Below, in pieces: positions 1 through 5,574 of a DNA stretch of 5,623 nucleotides; the stretch's first letter is position 1, and each line of letters opens with the position of its first letter. The stretch covers positions 1 to 5,623 of the forward strand of contig JAQBUS010000108.1 of the NCBI GenBank assembly GCA_027623875.1, given 5' to 3'. The notes beneath the pieces are model-generated. The model searched no databases. It had not been told where the DNA came from and saw only the letters and a list, made by a program, of their open reading frames with translations. Origin of the DNA: Pseudomonadota bacterium (GTDB taxonomy: Bacteria; Pseudomonadota; Alphaproteobacteria; Rhodobacterales; Rhodobacteraceae). A program made the position numbers and the translations under genes.

Positions 1-1
1 A

Positions 2-532
2 GCTATTACAAGGTCAATAGCTGATCAAGCTCGGACAATTCGTATACCGGTTCATATGATAGAAACGATAAATAAATTAGTACGTACCGGCAGACAAATG
101 TTGCATGAGTTTGGTCGCGAACCTACTCCAGAGGAACTTGCTGAAAAATTGCAAATGCCCTTAGACAAGGTCCGCAAGGTCATGAAAATTGCCAAAGAGC
201 CGATCTCGCTTGAAACCCCGATCGGAGATGAGGAAGATAGTCAGCTTGGGGATTTTATAGAAGATAAAAACGCCATTTTGCCTTTAGATTCTGCGATTCA
301 AGAGAACCTTAAGGAAACCACCACCCGGGTTCTCGCATCTCTAACTCCTCGAGAAGAACGAGTAATAAGGATGCGGTTTGGTATAGGAATGAACGCCGAC
401 CATACTCTTGAAGAGGTTGGCCAACAGTTTAGCGTCACAAGAGAAAGAATTCGTCAAATTGAGGCAAAAGCCCTAAGGAAGTTGAAACATCCAAGTCGTT
501 CTAGAAAAATAAAAAGCTTTTTAGAGCAATAG
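2..532 (+). CDS. rpoD: RNA polymerase major sigma factor RpoD, C-terminal part (5' end outside window)
   Basis: This is the last 176 residues of the housekeeping sigma factor, which directs RNA polymerase to most promoters. The frame is open from base 2, so the gene enters from the left edge; the first in-frame ATG (56) is an internal methionine in IPVHM, not a start. The fragment begins inside region 2.4 (AITRSIADQARTIRIPVHM), runs through region 3 (GREPTPEELAEKLQMP, IAKEPISLETPIGDEED), and ends with region 4: LTPREERVIRMRFGIGMN is 4.1 and the helix-turn-helix with VTRERIRQIEAKALRKLKHP is 4.2, which reads the -35 element. The terminus SFLEQ matches the usual end of RpoD, so the 3' end is complete. 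The wording GMNADHTLEEVGQQFSV resembles alphaproteobacterial RpoD. No GC-rich terminator is visible after the TAG stop. Identity is very secure from family knowledge. Confidence 0.97.
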   Translation, partial: AITRSIADQARTIRIPVHMIETINKLVRTGRQMLHEFGREPTPEELAEKLQMPLDKVRKVMKIAKEPISLETPIGDEEDSQLGDFIEDKNAILPLDSAIQENLKETTTRVLASLTPREERVIRMRFGIGMNADHTLEEVGQQFSVTRERIRQIEAKALRKLKHPSRSRKIKSFLEQ

Positions 533-568
533 TATTTTAAGAAAAGAGATAACTAATAAGTATATATT

Positions 569-631
569 TTGAACTAACTTCTAAAAGTACACATAGTATA
601 GTTGATTCCACTAGGCGGATGTGGATAAACT
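569..631 (+). promoter_or_regulatory. Candidate promoter region for the nrdR-rib-nusB operon
   Basis: The 140-bp AT-rich gap before nrdR is the only sizeable intergenic space upstream of the operon, so a promoter is expected here. The best pair I see is TTGATT (602-607) and TAAACT (626-631) with an 18-bp spacer; TATAGT (597-602) is a better -10 alone but has no good -35 at the right distance. None is close to consensus. The placement is inference from context plus weak hexamers. Confidence 0.28.
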
Positions 632-672
632 AACGTCAAGTTACAATTGTTATTATATGTAGGGATTTCAGT

Positions 673-1140
673 ATGCGCTGCCCATTTTGTGGAAATGTAG
701 ATAGCCAAGTAAAAGACTCGCGTCCTGCAGAAGATCATGTTGCGATAAGGAGAAGAAGATTTTGTCCAGCTTGTGCCGGAAGGTTTTCGACTTACGAGCG
801 CGTTCAGCTGAGAGATTTAGTGGTGATAAAGTCCAATGGACGTAGAGAAGATTTTGATCGAGATAAGCTTCAAAGGTCAATACGTTTAGCTCTGCAAAAA
901 CGACCAGTAGAGCATGAAAGAATGGATCAAATGATTTCCGGAATTGTACGCAGGTTGGAAAGCTTAGGAGAGGCTGATGTGCCTTCCACTACTATTGGAG
1001 AAATAGTAATGGAGTCTTTAGCTAGGATTGATACAGTAGCCTATGTAAGATTTGCCTCGGTTTATAAGAATTTCCAGGCTGCAGATGATTTTGAAGATTT
1101 TGTCTTGGAATTACGCCCACCTGTTCAGAAAGAGAAGTAA
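673..1140 (+). CDS. nrdR: Transcriptional repressor NrdR
   Basis: NrdR is a cytoplasmic zinc-finger/ATP-cone repressor that senses adenine nucleotides and shuts down ribonucleotide reductase genes by binding NrdR boxes. The 155-residue product has the usual family length. The N-terminal zinc ribbon is visible as CPFC (Cys3, Cys6) and CPAC (Cys31, Cys34), followed by the basic stretch RRRRF and GRFSTYER. The ATP-cone occupies about residues 47-137, with VIKSNGRREDFDRDKL at its start and the family-typical RIDTVAYVRFASVYKNF near its end. The ATG at 673 is chosen because MRCPFC is the canonical NrdR beginning; AGGG at 661-664 is a plausible ribosome binding site. The stop codon abuts the TTG start of ribD, implying co-transcription and probably coupled translation with the riboflavin genes. 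In many alphaproteobacteria glyA lies immediately upstream; here rpoD does. Confidence 0.96.
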   Translation: MRCPFCGNVDSQVKDSRPAEDHVAIRRRRFCPACAGRFSTYERVQLRDLVVIKSNGRREDFDRDKLQRSIRLALQKRPVEHERMDQMISGIVRRLESLGEADVPSTTIGEIVMESLARIDTVAYVRFASVYKNFQAADDFEDFVLELRPPVQKEK

Positions 1141-2274
1141 TTGACTGATACAGAGGAGCTTGATGAGCGCTGGATGGCTCTGGCTCTATCTTTGGGATCT
1201 CGAGGTCTTGGTAAAACTTGGCCTAACCCGTCTGTAGGATGTGTTATAATAGCAAGTGGTAGGGTTGTCGGTAGAGGTCGGACTGGAGATGGAGGAAGAC
1301 CTCATGCTGAGGTGGTTGCTCTTAATCAGGCAGGCAACCAATCGATTAACTCGACAGTATATGTAACTTTAGAACCCTGTGCACATTTCGGGGAAACTGG
1401 GCCGTGTGTTCAGGCCCTAATCGACGCACAGGTTTCCCGAGTTGTAATCAGTATAAAAGACCCAGACGTTAGGACTTCAGGAAAAGGTGTGGAAGCGTTA
1501 AAGCGTGCGGGTATAATAGTAAAAATTGGAGTTTTGCGAGGTAAAGGTTTAAGTTTGAATCTTGGATTCATTATGAGAATTAGGTTGAATAGGCCTTTGG
1601 TGACTTTGAAGTTGGGAACATCTTTCGATGGTAAAATTGCAACGCACTCGAGGGAAAGCAAATGGATTACTGGACCAACTGCTCGCCGAAGGGTCCACTG
1701 CATGCGCTCGCAGTATGATGCTATTCTTGTAGGTGGTGGCACTGCTCGGAATGATTCCCCCCTGTTAACGGTTCGGGAGATTGGAGTTAAAAAAAATCCA
1801 GTCAGAATAATTGTGAGTTCTACTTTGAATATTCCTCACGAAAGTTCACTTTCTAAAAGTATAAATCAGGGTCCGATATGGCTAGTCCATGGCTCTGATG
1901 TCGATCAAAAGGACAGTTCTTTTTGGATTCTCAAGAAGGCTAAGCTATTAGAGGTTGGATTAAGCTCTAATAAATTTCTCGATTTAGGTGTAATGTTAAA
2001 GCAATTAGCCGATTTAGGGATTACCAGAATTTTTTGCGAAGGGGGAAGCCAATTAGCTGGGTCATTACTTGAGGAAAATCTGGTTGATCGAGTTGTAGGG
2101 TTCCTTGGTGGTAGAATAATTGGTTCTGATGGGGTTTCTAGTATTGGTAAGCTAAATTTTAATAGTTTGGAAAGTATGCCCAAATTAAAATTGACTAGTT
2201 TAGAAGACATCGAAGGAGATATTTTACACAGCTGGGATACAGTGTTAAACGTTTCTGTGACTCATGATCTCTAG
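1141..2274 (+). CDS. ribD: Bifunctional riboflavin biosynthesis deaminase/reductase RibD
   Basis: RibD converts the GTP cyclohydrolase II product to 5-amino-6-ribitylamino-uracil phosphate in two steps, deamination then NADPH-dependent reduction of the ribose. The 377 residues match the two-domain family. The deaminase domain (about 1-145) shows PNPSVG, the zinc/proton-shuttle motif HAE (His55, Glu57) and EPCAHFGETGPC (zinc ligands Cys80, Cys89). The reductase domain (about 155-370) shows LVTLKLGTSFDGKIA, the SKWITGP motif, DAILVGGGTARNDSPLLT and FCEGGSQLAGSLL (Glu300). The usual ADDP of the reductase is NDSP here: one Asp is kept, the second is Ser. The start is taken as the TTG at 1141, directly after the nrdR stop. 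The next in-frame Met (codon 12, ATG 1174) would leave little room before the conserved first helix, but cannot be excluded. The AGAGAAG just upstream, inside nrdR, may be the ribosome binding site. Confidence 0.95.
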   Translation: MTDTEELDERWMALALSLGSRGLGKTWPNPSVGCVIIASGRVVGRGRTGDGGRPHAEVVALNQAGNQSINSTVYVTLEPCAHFGETGPCVQALIDAQVSRVVISIKDPDVRTSGKGVEALKRAGIIVKIGVLRGKGLSLNLGFIMRIRLNRPLVTLKLGTSFDGKIATHSRESKWITGPTARRRVHCMRSQYDAILVGGGTARNDSPLLTVREIGVKKNPVRIIVSSTLNIPHESSLSKSINQGPIWLVHGSDVDQKDSSFWILKKAKLLEVGLSSNKFLDLGVMLKQLADLGITRIFCEGGSQLAGSLLEENLVDRVVGFLGGRIIGSDGVSSIGKLNFNSLESMPKLKLTSLEDIEGDILHSWDTVLNVSVTHDL

Positions 2275-2307
2275 TAGTTGGATCTATGATTTAAAAGTTA
2301 ATTCTCT

Positions 2308-2315
2308 AAGGAAAG
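2308..2315 (+). promoter_or_regulatory. Ribosome binding site of ribE
   Basis: AAGGAAAG lies 3 bp before the ATG at 2319, in the 44-bp gap after ribD. It is the clearest Shine-Dalgarno-like stretch among the riboflavin genes and supports this start, which also gives the canonical N-terminus MFTGIV. Confidence 0.6.
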
Positions 2316-2318
2316 AAA

Positions 2319-2912
2319 ATGTTTACAGGTATTGTTAGTGATTTAGGAACTATCTTAAAAATAGAAAAAAAAGGTGATTTAAGAATCAGAATTTTGTGCT
2401 CTTTTGGTTTTGAGAGTATTCTTATCGGGTCGTCTATTTGTTGCAATGGTGTTTGCCTTACCGTAATTGAAAAAACGGCCTCTGAACCTACCAGTTTTGA
2501 TGTTGAGGTTTCTTCAGAGAGTTTATCAAAATCGAATGTTGGGAGCTGGAAAGAGGGAACTAAAATAAACTTGGAACGCTCTCTTAAACTTGGGGATGAA
2601 TTAGGTGGACATATCGTTTCCGGACATGTGGATGGTGTTGTGAAAGTTTTATCCTTACTTGAGCAGGGTAACAGCACAAAAGTTGTGTTGGAATGTCCAA
2701 AACCCTTAGCTAAGTTTATAGCGCACAAGGGATCAGTTGCTCTAAACGGGACCTCTCTTACGGTAAATGACGTTTTGGCAAGTCAATTTAGTGTGAATCT
2801 CATCTCACACACTAAAGAAGTGACCAATTGGAAACTTGTTAAACCTAACGACGAGATTAACATTGAAGTGGATACCTTAGCTCGATATGTGTCTAGACTT
2901 AGTGAGTGCTAG
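2319..2912 (+). CDS. ribE: Riboflavin synthase alpha subunit
   Basis: Riboflavin synthase dismutates two molecules of 6,7-dimethyl-8-ribityllumazine to riboflavin plus the pyrimidine substrate of lumazine synthase; it works as a homotrimer in the cytoplasm. The 197 residues start with the family hallmark MFTGIV and contain two lumazine-binding repeats. Repeat 1 spans about residues 1-97, with GSSICCNGVCLTV at 37-49. Repeat 2 spans about 98-190, with GHVDG at 102-106 and KGSVALNGTSLTV at 137-149, including the conserved Ser146 of the SLTV motif. The linker has the typical NLERSLKLGDELGGH. Many homologues have KGS.ALDG; here the position after Leu142 is Asn. The gene follows ribD by 44 bp and precedes the RibB fusion by 76 bp. 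The symbol follows the B. subtilis-like convention for the synthase; E. coli naming differs (ribC, with ribE used for lumazine synthase). Confidence 0.95.
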   Translation: MFTGIVSDLGTILKIEKKGDLRIRILCSFGFESILIGSSICCNGVCLTVIEKTASEPTSFDVEVSSESLSKSNVGSWKEGTKINLERSLKLGDELGGHIVSGHVDGVVKVLSLLEQGNSTKVVLECPKPLAKFIAHKGSVALNGTSLTVNDVLASQFSVNLISHTKEVTNWKLVKPNDEINIEVDTLARYVSRLSEC

Positions 2913-2988
2913 TTGATACTTCGATCTTCTAACCAGTGAAACTTTCACGCAGATAACCTAGAGCGATGATTTTATCTATGAAAAAAAA

Positions 2989-4089
2989 ATGCCTACATTT
3001 ATGAACCAGCTAATTACGTCACCGATCGAAGACATCATAAAAGATGCAAAATTGGGGAAAATGTTTATTCTGGTCGATCACGAGGATAGAGAAAATGAAG
3101 GTGATCTTGTTATACCAGCGGAGATGGCCAACGCAGATTCTATAAATTTTATGGCAAAGTATGGGCGAGGATTAATATGTCTTGCTCTGACAGAAGAGCG
3201 CGTAGATCACCTTAATTTACCGCTAATGTCATCTTATAATTCCTCACGGCACGAGACGGCCTTTACAATTTCGATAGAGGCCAGGGAGGGGGTTACAACT
3301 GGTATTTCCGCTCATGATAGGGCCCATACAATTGCGGTTGCAATCGGCAAGAACCGTGGAGCTTCTGATATTGCAACACCGGGGCATGTTTTTCCTCTGC
3401 GAGCTAGAAAGGGGGGAGTGCTTGTTAGGGCTGGACATACTGAAGCTGCTGTAGATATTTCGAGGCTTGCCAACCTAAACGAATCTGGCGTCATATGCGA
3501 AATTATGAATGATGATGGGACAATGTCTAGACTTCCAGATTTAATTGAATTTGCAAAGTGTCATAATTTGAAAATTGGTACTATTAGTGATTTAATCTCA
3601 TATAGACGACGACATGATAATCTGGTTACCGAAATATCAGGTGGGGTAGTGTCATCCCTGTATGGTGGTGATTGGCTTATGAAAATTTTTAAGGATGAGA
3701 CGCATGGTGCTGAGCACATAGTGTTGAGCAAAGGGGATTTAAAGAAAGACGTACCGATTTTAACTAGAATGCACGTTTTAAACCCTTTAGAGGACGTTCT
3801 GGGAGTCTTTGACTCACGTACAGCTGTATTGCCAATGGCTATGAGTATTATAAATAATGAGGGTCGCGGTGTGGTCGTTCTACTGCGAGATATGAATATG
3901 AAAGTTACAACAGACTCTGACAATTCTACGAATACTTTAAGAGAGTATGGGTTAGGAGCACAGATACTTTCGGAGTTAGGTTTGGGTCGAATCGAGCTCC
4001 TTACCAATTCACCCTCTCCTAAAGTAGTTGGTTTAGATGCTTATGGGCTATCAATTGTTGGAACTCGGCCAATTATGGAACACAGTTAA
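2989..4089 (+). CDS. ribB: 3,4-dihydroxy-2-butanone 4-phosphate synthase fused to a degenerate RibA-like domain (RibBX type)
   Basis: The N-terminal half (about 1-205) is a RibB domain, making 3,4-dihydroxybutanone phosphate from ribulose 5-phosphate for RibH. It carries VDHEDRENEGDL at 29-40 (acidic loop with Arg34, Glu35), GVTTGISAHDR at 101-111, PGHVFPLRA at 131-139, RAGHTEAAVD at 147-156 and EIMNDDGTMSR at 171-181. The C-terminal half (about 213-366) resembles GTP cyclohydrolase II, keeping LREYGLGAQIL and KVVGLDAYGLSIV. However, the zinc segment C-x10-C-x-C is replaced by MHVLNPLEDVLGVFDSR (261-277), no cysteine occurs after Cys191, and the GRGIGLxxKxxAY region reads GRGVVVLLRDMNMK. I infer that it has no cyclohydrolase activity. 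Such hybrids are described in Proteobacteria as RibBX and are often labelled RibBA automatically. The start at 2989 has no clear ribosome binding site; ATG 3001 (MNQL) is an alternative. Confidence 0.93.
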   Translation: MPTFMNQLITSPIEDIIKDAKLGKMFILVDHEDRENEGDLVIPAEMANADSINFMAKYGRGLICLALTEERVDHLNLPLMSSYNSSRHETAFTISIEAREGVTTGISAHDRAHTIAVAIGKNRGASDIATPGHVFPLRARKGGVLVRAGHTEAAVDISRLANLNESGVICEIMNDDGTMSRLPDLIEFAKCHNLKIGTISDLISYRRRHDNLVTEISGGVVSSLYGGDWLMKIFKDETHGAEHIVLSKGDLKKDVPILTRMHVLNPLEDVLGVFDSRTAVLPMAMSIINNEGRGVVVLLRDMNMKVTTDSDNSTNTLREYGLGAQILSELGLGRIELLTNSPSPKVVGLDAYGLSIVGTRPIMEHS

Positions 4090-4090
4090 C

Positions 4091-4633
4091 ATGATAATTA
4101 CTGAAAATGAATTCGAGTTTTCAACTTTCAATTTTATGGAACCAGTCAGAGTGCTTCTAGTAGTATCGCCCTATTATGAGGCTGTTTGTGAAAATTTAGT
4201 TTTAGGTGCGAAAAACATTTGTGATAAAGCTGGTGTGATTACAGAAATGGTAAAAGTTCCAGGGGCCCTTGAAATTCCTCCAGCCATCCGTATTGCCTAT
4301 CGTCAATCTGATTACGATGGCTTTGTTGCGCTAGGGTGTGTTGTACGAGGAGAAACCTCCCATTATGAAACTGTCTGCTCTGATAGCGCACACGGTTTGA
4401 TGCTATTAGGAATACAAGGGGCCAATATTGGAAACGGAATTCTAACAGTTGAAAATATATCACAAGCTGAGGTTCGAGCTGATCCGTCCAAACTTAATAA
4501 GGGAGGAGGTGCCGCTATTGCAGCGCTTACCTTAATATCCTTACAACGTAAGATAGAAAAGCAAGAAAAATCAGTGGGTTTTAGATCTAGAGAAACGCCT
4601 TTTGATTCTGACAATTTAAAAAAAGATTATTAG
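4091..4633 (+). CDS. ribH: 6,7-dimethyl-8-ribityllumazine synthase
   Basis: Lumazine synthase condenses the ribitylaminouracil product of the RibD branch with the RibB product to give the substrate of riboflavin synthase. The 180-residue product has PGALEIPPAI (57-66), GCVVRGETSHYETV (82-95, with Arg86 and the catalytic-type His91), SAHGLMLL (99-106), IGNGILTVENISQAEVRAD (113-131, Arg129 at the phosphate-binding Arg position) and NKGGGAA (136-142). I chose ATG 4091, 1 bp after the ribB stop. The frame stays open upstream to 4037, but that would overlap ribB; ATG 4136 (MEPVRVLLV) is a shorter option that loses no core strand. After the last helix (about residue 155) there is a charged tail of about 25-30 residues ending in NLKKDY, which ordinary family members of 140-160 residues lack. 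The gene ends with tandem TAG stops (4631-4636), 5 bp before the nusB start. Confidence 0.94.
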   Translation: MIITENEFEFSTFNFMEPVRVLLVVSPYYEAVCENLVLGAKNICDKAGVITEMVKVPGALEIPPAIRIAYRQSDYDGFVALGCVVRGETSHYETVCSDSAHGLMLLGIQGANIGNGILTVENISQAEVRADPSKLNKGGGAAIAALTLISLQRKIEKQEKSVGFRSRETPFDSDNLKKDY

Positions 4634-4638
4634 TAGAA

Positions 4639-5100
4639 GTGGTTGGTAATAGCTCTCATAAGAAGTCAGCAGCTAGATTTTACGCTGTTCAAGCGCTGTT
4701 TCAAATGGAGCATTCTGCTCTAACGGTTGATTCTGTTATAATGGAGTTCGAAGAGTATCGTATTGGAGTAGAGTATAATGGGATTAAAATGGTAGATTGT
4801 AATCTACCAATGTTTAAAACAATTCTTAATAATGCTGTCGATAACCAAGATAAGATTGACCAGGTTACAGATCGAGCACTGGCTAAGAATTGGCCTATTG
4901 AGCGGATTGACCCAACTCTTAGAGCTTTGTTTAGGGCTTCAGGGGCAGAATTTTTTTCTGAAATTTTACCGGCTAAGGTAATTATTGTTGAGTATTTGGA
5001 TGTAGCTCAGGCCTTTTTTTCTCAAACTAAAGAGATTAAGTTTGTTAATGCTGTTTTAGACCATATGGCTCGGGAGTTTTCACCTAAGAGTTTTGAGTGA
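4639..5100 (+). CDS. nusB: Transcription antitermination factor NusB
   Basis: NusB binds the boxA RNA element together with S10 (NusE) and supports antitermination of rRNA transcription. The 153-residue all-helical protein shows the family pattern: RFYAVQALFQME near the start, NNAVDNQDKIDQVTDRALAKNWPIERIDPTLR in the middle and VIIVEYLDVAQAF followed by KFVNAVLDHMAREF at the end. The GTG at 4639 is the only sensible start, because the frame has no upstream Met beyond the ribH stop and the protein begins shortly before the conserved KKSAARFYAVQ. No strong ribosome binding site is seen, so coupling to ribH translation 5 bp upstream is likely. It is the last gene of the cluster; the thiL gene that often follows nusB in proteobacteria is not here. 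Residues 40-55 (EEYRIGVEYNGIKMVD) are loop-like and poorly conserved. Confidence 0.93.
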   Translation: MVGNSSHKKSAARFYAVQALFQMEHSALTVDSVIMEFEEYRIGVEYNGIKMVDCNLPMFKTILNNAVDNQDKIDQVTDRALAKNWPIERIDPTLRALFRASGAEFFSEILPAKVIIVEYLDVAQAFFSQTKEIKFVNAVLDHMAREFSPKSFE

Positions 5101-5104
5101 ATTA

Positions 5105-5282
5105 GATGTGACGGAACCACCATCAACCGTTAGGGAGGCTTATTCCCGAGGACCTGATATTACAGGTGGGTGCCAGATAATCGGACCACGATCCGAACAG
5201 GGCCAGCTCCCTCGGAGTTGCTTAAGGCCACTGGAATGTAGTCCCTAGATACGAGAAGGGTAGAACCGTCTGTGGCTTACTT
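5105..5282 (-). ncRNA. Putative structured RNA gene of unknown family (possibly 6S-like; strand uncertain)
   Basis: Bases 5101-5280 contain 95 G or C of 180 (53%), whereas 5281-5340 and the nusB end are near 30%; no long ORF is present. Nested complementary segments can be read off: 5110-5114 with 5266-5270; 5117-5121 with 5259-5263 (one mismatch); 5128-5136 with 5242-5247 plus 5251-5253; GGCTTA 5137-5142 with 5223-5229 (one bulge); CCGAGG 5146-5151 with 5210-5215; hairpins ACCTG 5152-5156/5163-5167 and TCGGA 5181-5185/5192-5196. Two C.A mismatches on the + strand become G.U pairs on the - strand, and a weak promoter faces that way, so - is favoured slightly; one pair in a lower apical helix argues the opposite. 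A long closing stem with an apical hairpin and a small hairpin on its 3' side recalls 6S RNA, but I cannot confirm the family. It could instead be a 3' element of the nusB transcript. Confidence 0.45.
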
Positions 5283-5288
5283 AGATCT

Positions 5289-5317
5289 GATATAGGAAAG
5301 CTTCAAGAGATGTTTAA
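5289..5317 (-). promoter_or_regulatory. Weak candidate promoter for the putative RNA
   Basis: On the - strand TTAAAC (5317-5312) and TATATC (5294-5289) are separated by 17 bp and would start transcription near 5282, about a dozen bases before the closing stem of the putative RNA. The -10 matches 4 of 6 consensus positions, the -35 only 3 of 6. The position is apt, but the sequence in this AT-rich gap could give such a match by chance. Confidence 0.22.
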
Positions 5318-5365
5318 CTTTTTACGCCGAAATATTGAATTGGAAATTCCGGTGTTATCAAAATG

Positions 5366-5389
5366 AAATAGGTAACCCCTATTTTTTTT
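5366..5389 (+). terminator. Rho-independent terminator of the + strand operon
   Basis: AAATAGG (5366-5372) pairs with CCTATTT (5378-5384) around the loop TAACC, followed by the rest of an 8-T run (5382-5389). It sits 265 bp after the nusB stop and is oriented to end + strand transcripts. The stem is AT-rich, so it may be modest in strength. The T run is also the AAA AAA lysine codons at the end of the convergent gene, whose stop codon lies in the stem. On the - strand no T run follows the hairpin, so it is not a terminator for the convergent gene. Confidence 0.5.
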
Positions 5390-5567
5390 GGGCTTTGGCT
5401 AACGTTGCAGCTGCGGTTAACTCTGCAGCAATTTCTAGAGCTTCTTCAGGATCAAAGTCTAGGGGTAATTCTAAATTCTCTGTCTCGATATACAATCTGA
5501 CCATTCCAAGGGAGGTTGGGCCTATTTGGAGGTTTGCTGCTAGATTGCTTTCTTTATTGATACTCAT
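5379..5567 (-). CDS. Small conserved alphaproteobacterial protein of unknown function (DUF6324-like)
   Basis: This encodes a 62-residue soluble, acidic protein. It begins MSINKESNLAANLQIGPTSLGMVRLYIE, continues with a short strand-rich part (about residues 20-37, ending ELPLDFDP) and ends in an alanine-rich helix (EEALEIAAELTAAATLAKA). It has no signal peptide, membrane segment or cysteine. The combination NKES..AANLQIGPT..GMVR and (L/M)DFDPEEA.EIA resembles a small uncharacterised family I recall from alphaproteobacteria, probably the one named DUF6324; that label is from memory. Reality as a gene is well supported by AAGGAG 7 bp before the ATG and by codon-level resemblance to the family. 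It is convergent with the rib-nusB operon; its last codons form the T run of the operon terminator. Function unknown, and nothing nearby points to one. Confidence 0.82.
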   Translation of the reverse strand: MSINKESNLAANLQIGPTSLGMVRLYIETENLELPLDFDPEEALEIAAELTAAATLAKAQKK

Positions 5568-5574
5568 TTTAGGG

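Noticed and set aside
511..522. AAAAAGCTTTTT palindrome as an rpoD terminator.
   Set aside because: It is inside the rpoD coding sequence and has no loop; the codons encode conserved residues of the RpoD terminus.
589..604. ACACATAGTATAGTTG as an NrdR box before nrdR.
   Set aside because: It matches about 10 of 16 positions, is not palindromic in its right half, and no second box is found at the expected spacing.
668..880. 70-codon - strand frame opposite nrdR, and similar - strand frames opposite the rib genes.
   Set aside because: All lie antisense to strongly conserved genes, lack ribosome binding sites and show no recognisable protein pattern.
2936..2948. GTGAA-ACT-TTCAC hairpin in the ribE-ribB gap.
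   Set aside because: A 5-bp stem with a 3-base loop and no following T run; too small to call a terminator or regulatory element without conservation.
4037..4090. Extension of ribH upstream to an ATG at 4037.
   Set aside because: It would overlap the conserved end of ribB by 53 bases, and the added residues do not resemble any RibH N-terminus; ATG 4091 fits operon spacing.
5217..5225. GTTGCTTAA, which could be the end of a tmRNA tag frame (Val-Ala-stop).
   Set aside because: The upstream codons do not spell a tag starting with Ala-Asn-Asp, and no tRNA-like T arm or CCA end is present.
5226..5234. GGCCACTGG, similar to the GCCACTG element of cobalamin riboswitches.
   Set aside because: The B12 box and the CCCCGCAACTGT-type element are absent, and no + strand gene follows to be regulated.
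5261..5280. TAGAACCG...GGCTTAC, faintly like the 3' end of RNase P RNA.
   Set aside because: The diagnostic GAGGAAAGTCC and the exact ACAGAA..CCGGCTTA pairing partners are missing, and the block is too short.
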